DNA of 33,047 bases, taken from the NCBI RefSeq assembly GCF_021648855.1, contig NZ_JAKJHX010000050.1:1194-34240 (forward strand), read 5' to 3'. Below are positions 33,039-33,047 of this stretch, in pieces. Made by a program: the position numbers and the translations under genes. Positions within the stretch are counted from its first letter, which is position 1. Every line of letters begins with the position of its first letter. The stretch is from Tychonema litorale BBK16. Lineage in GTDB: Bacteria > Cyanobacteriota > Cyanobacteriia > Cyanobacteriales > Microcoleaceae. Below the pieces are notes generated by a model that had not been told where the DNA came from, searched no databases, and was given only the letters and a program-made list of their open reading frames with translations.

Positions 33039-33047
33039 TTCTTGATT

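Overview
The window looks like chromosomal DNA of a filamentous, mat- or bloom-forming cyanobacterium of the Microcoleus/Oscillatoria/Phormidium type. The evidence is the dense HIP1-like GCGATCGC sites, an allophycocyanin-B gene (apcD), a ferredoxin-type glutamate synthase, a GUN4-domain protein, an SLH/OprB outer-membrane porin and many short palindromic and heptameric repeats. The genus is an inference from gene content and repeat style.

Layout: the left edge holds the 3' part of an HD-GYP phosphodiesterase, then an SLH porin with a clear terminator, a repeat-rich spacer, tRNA-Ala(GGC) and a tiny membrane protein. From 4240 to 8445 lies a compact three-gene minus-strand operon: a winged-helix protein, a P-loop ATPase, and a DUF1802-like protein carrying a PD-(D/E)XK nuclease core. 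I regard this as the best candidate for an undescribed DNA-targeting or defence module. Next come a GT61 glycosyltransferase, a hairpin element, an orphan sensor-like module, an FkbM methyltransferase and an M42 peptidase. The peptidase's 3' end is duplicated beyond a perfect 42-bp palindrome. After tRNA-Glu(TTC) come an orphan antitoxin-like gene abutting a TnpB fragment, then apcD, rlmD, a GUN4 protein and a periplasmic phosphodiester glycosidase. The 1568-residue Fd-GOGAT (glsF) follows, with a long upstream leader. The right third holds an SLH lipoprotein, a BON lipoprotein bracketed by inverted heptad repeats, an internally duplicated glycine-rich stress protein, a 1.2-kb gene-free region with a structured RNA candidate, a pentapeptide-repeat protein, speD, a coiled-coil membrane protein and queF.

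Most genes are independent housekeeping or envelope genes with alternating strands; only the 4240-8445 set looks like an operon of functionally linked genes. A second theme is relics of RNA-guided (IS200/IS605, OMEGA-type) transposons: a TnpB C-terminal fragment, several solitary transposon-end hairpins, and a multi-hairpin region around 29003-29195 that resembles the HEARO/IscB omega-RNA class. A third theme is small nested-palindrome elements, one of which now supplies the stop codon of the GUN4 gene. No CRISPR array, rRNA or intact transposase was seen.
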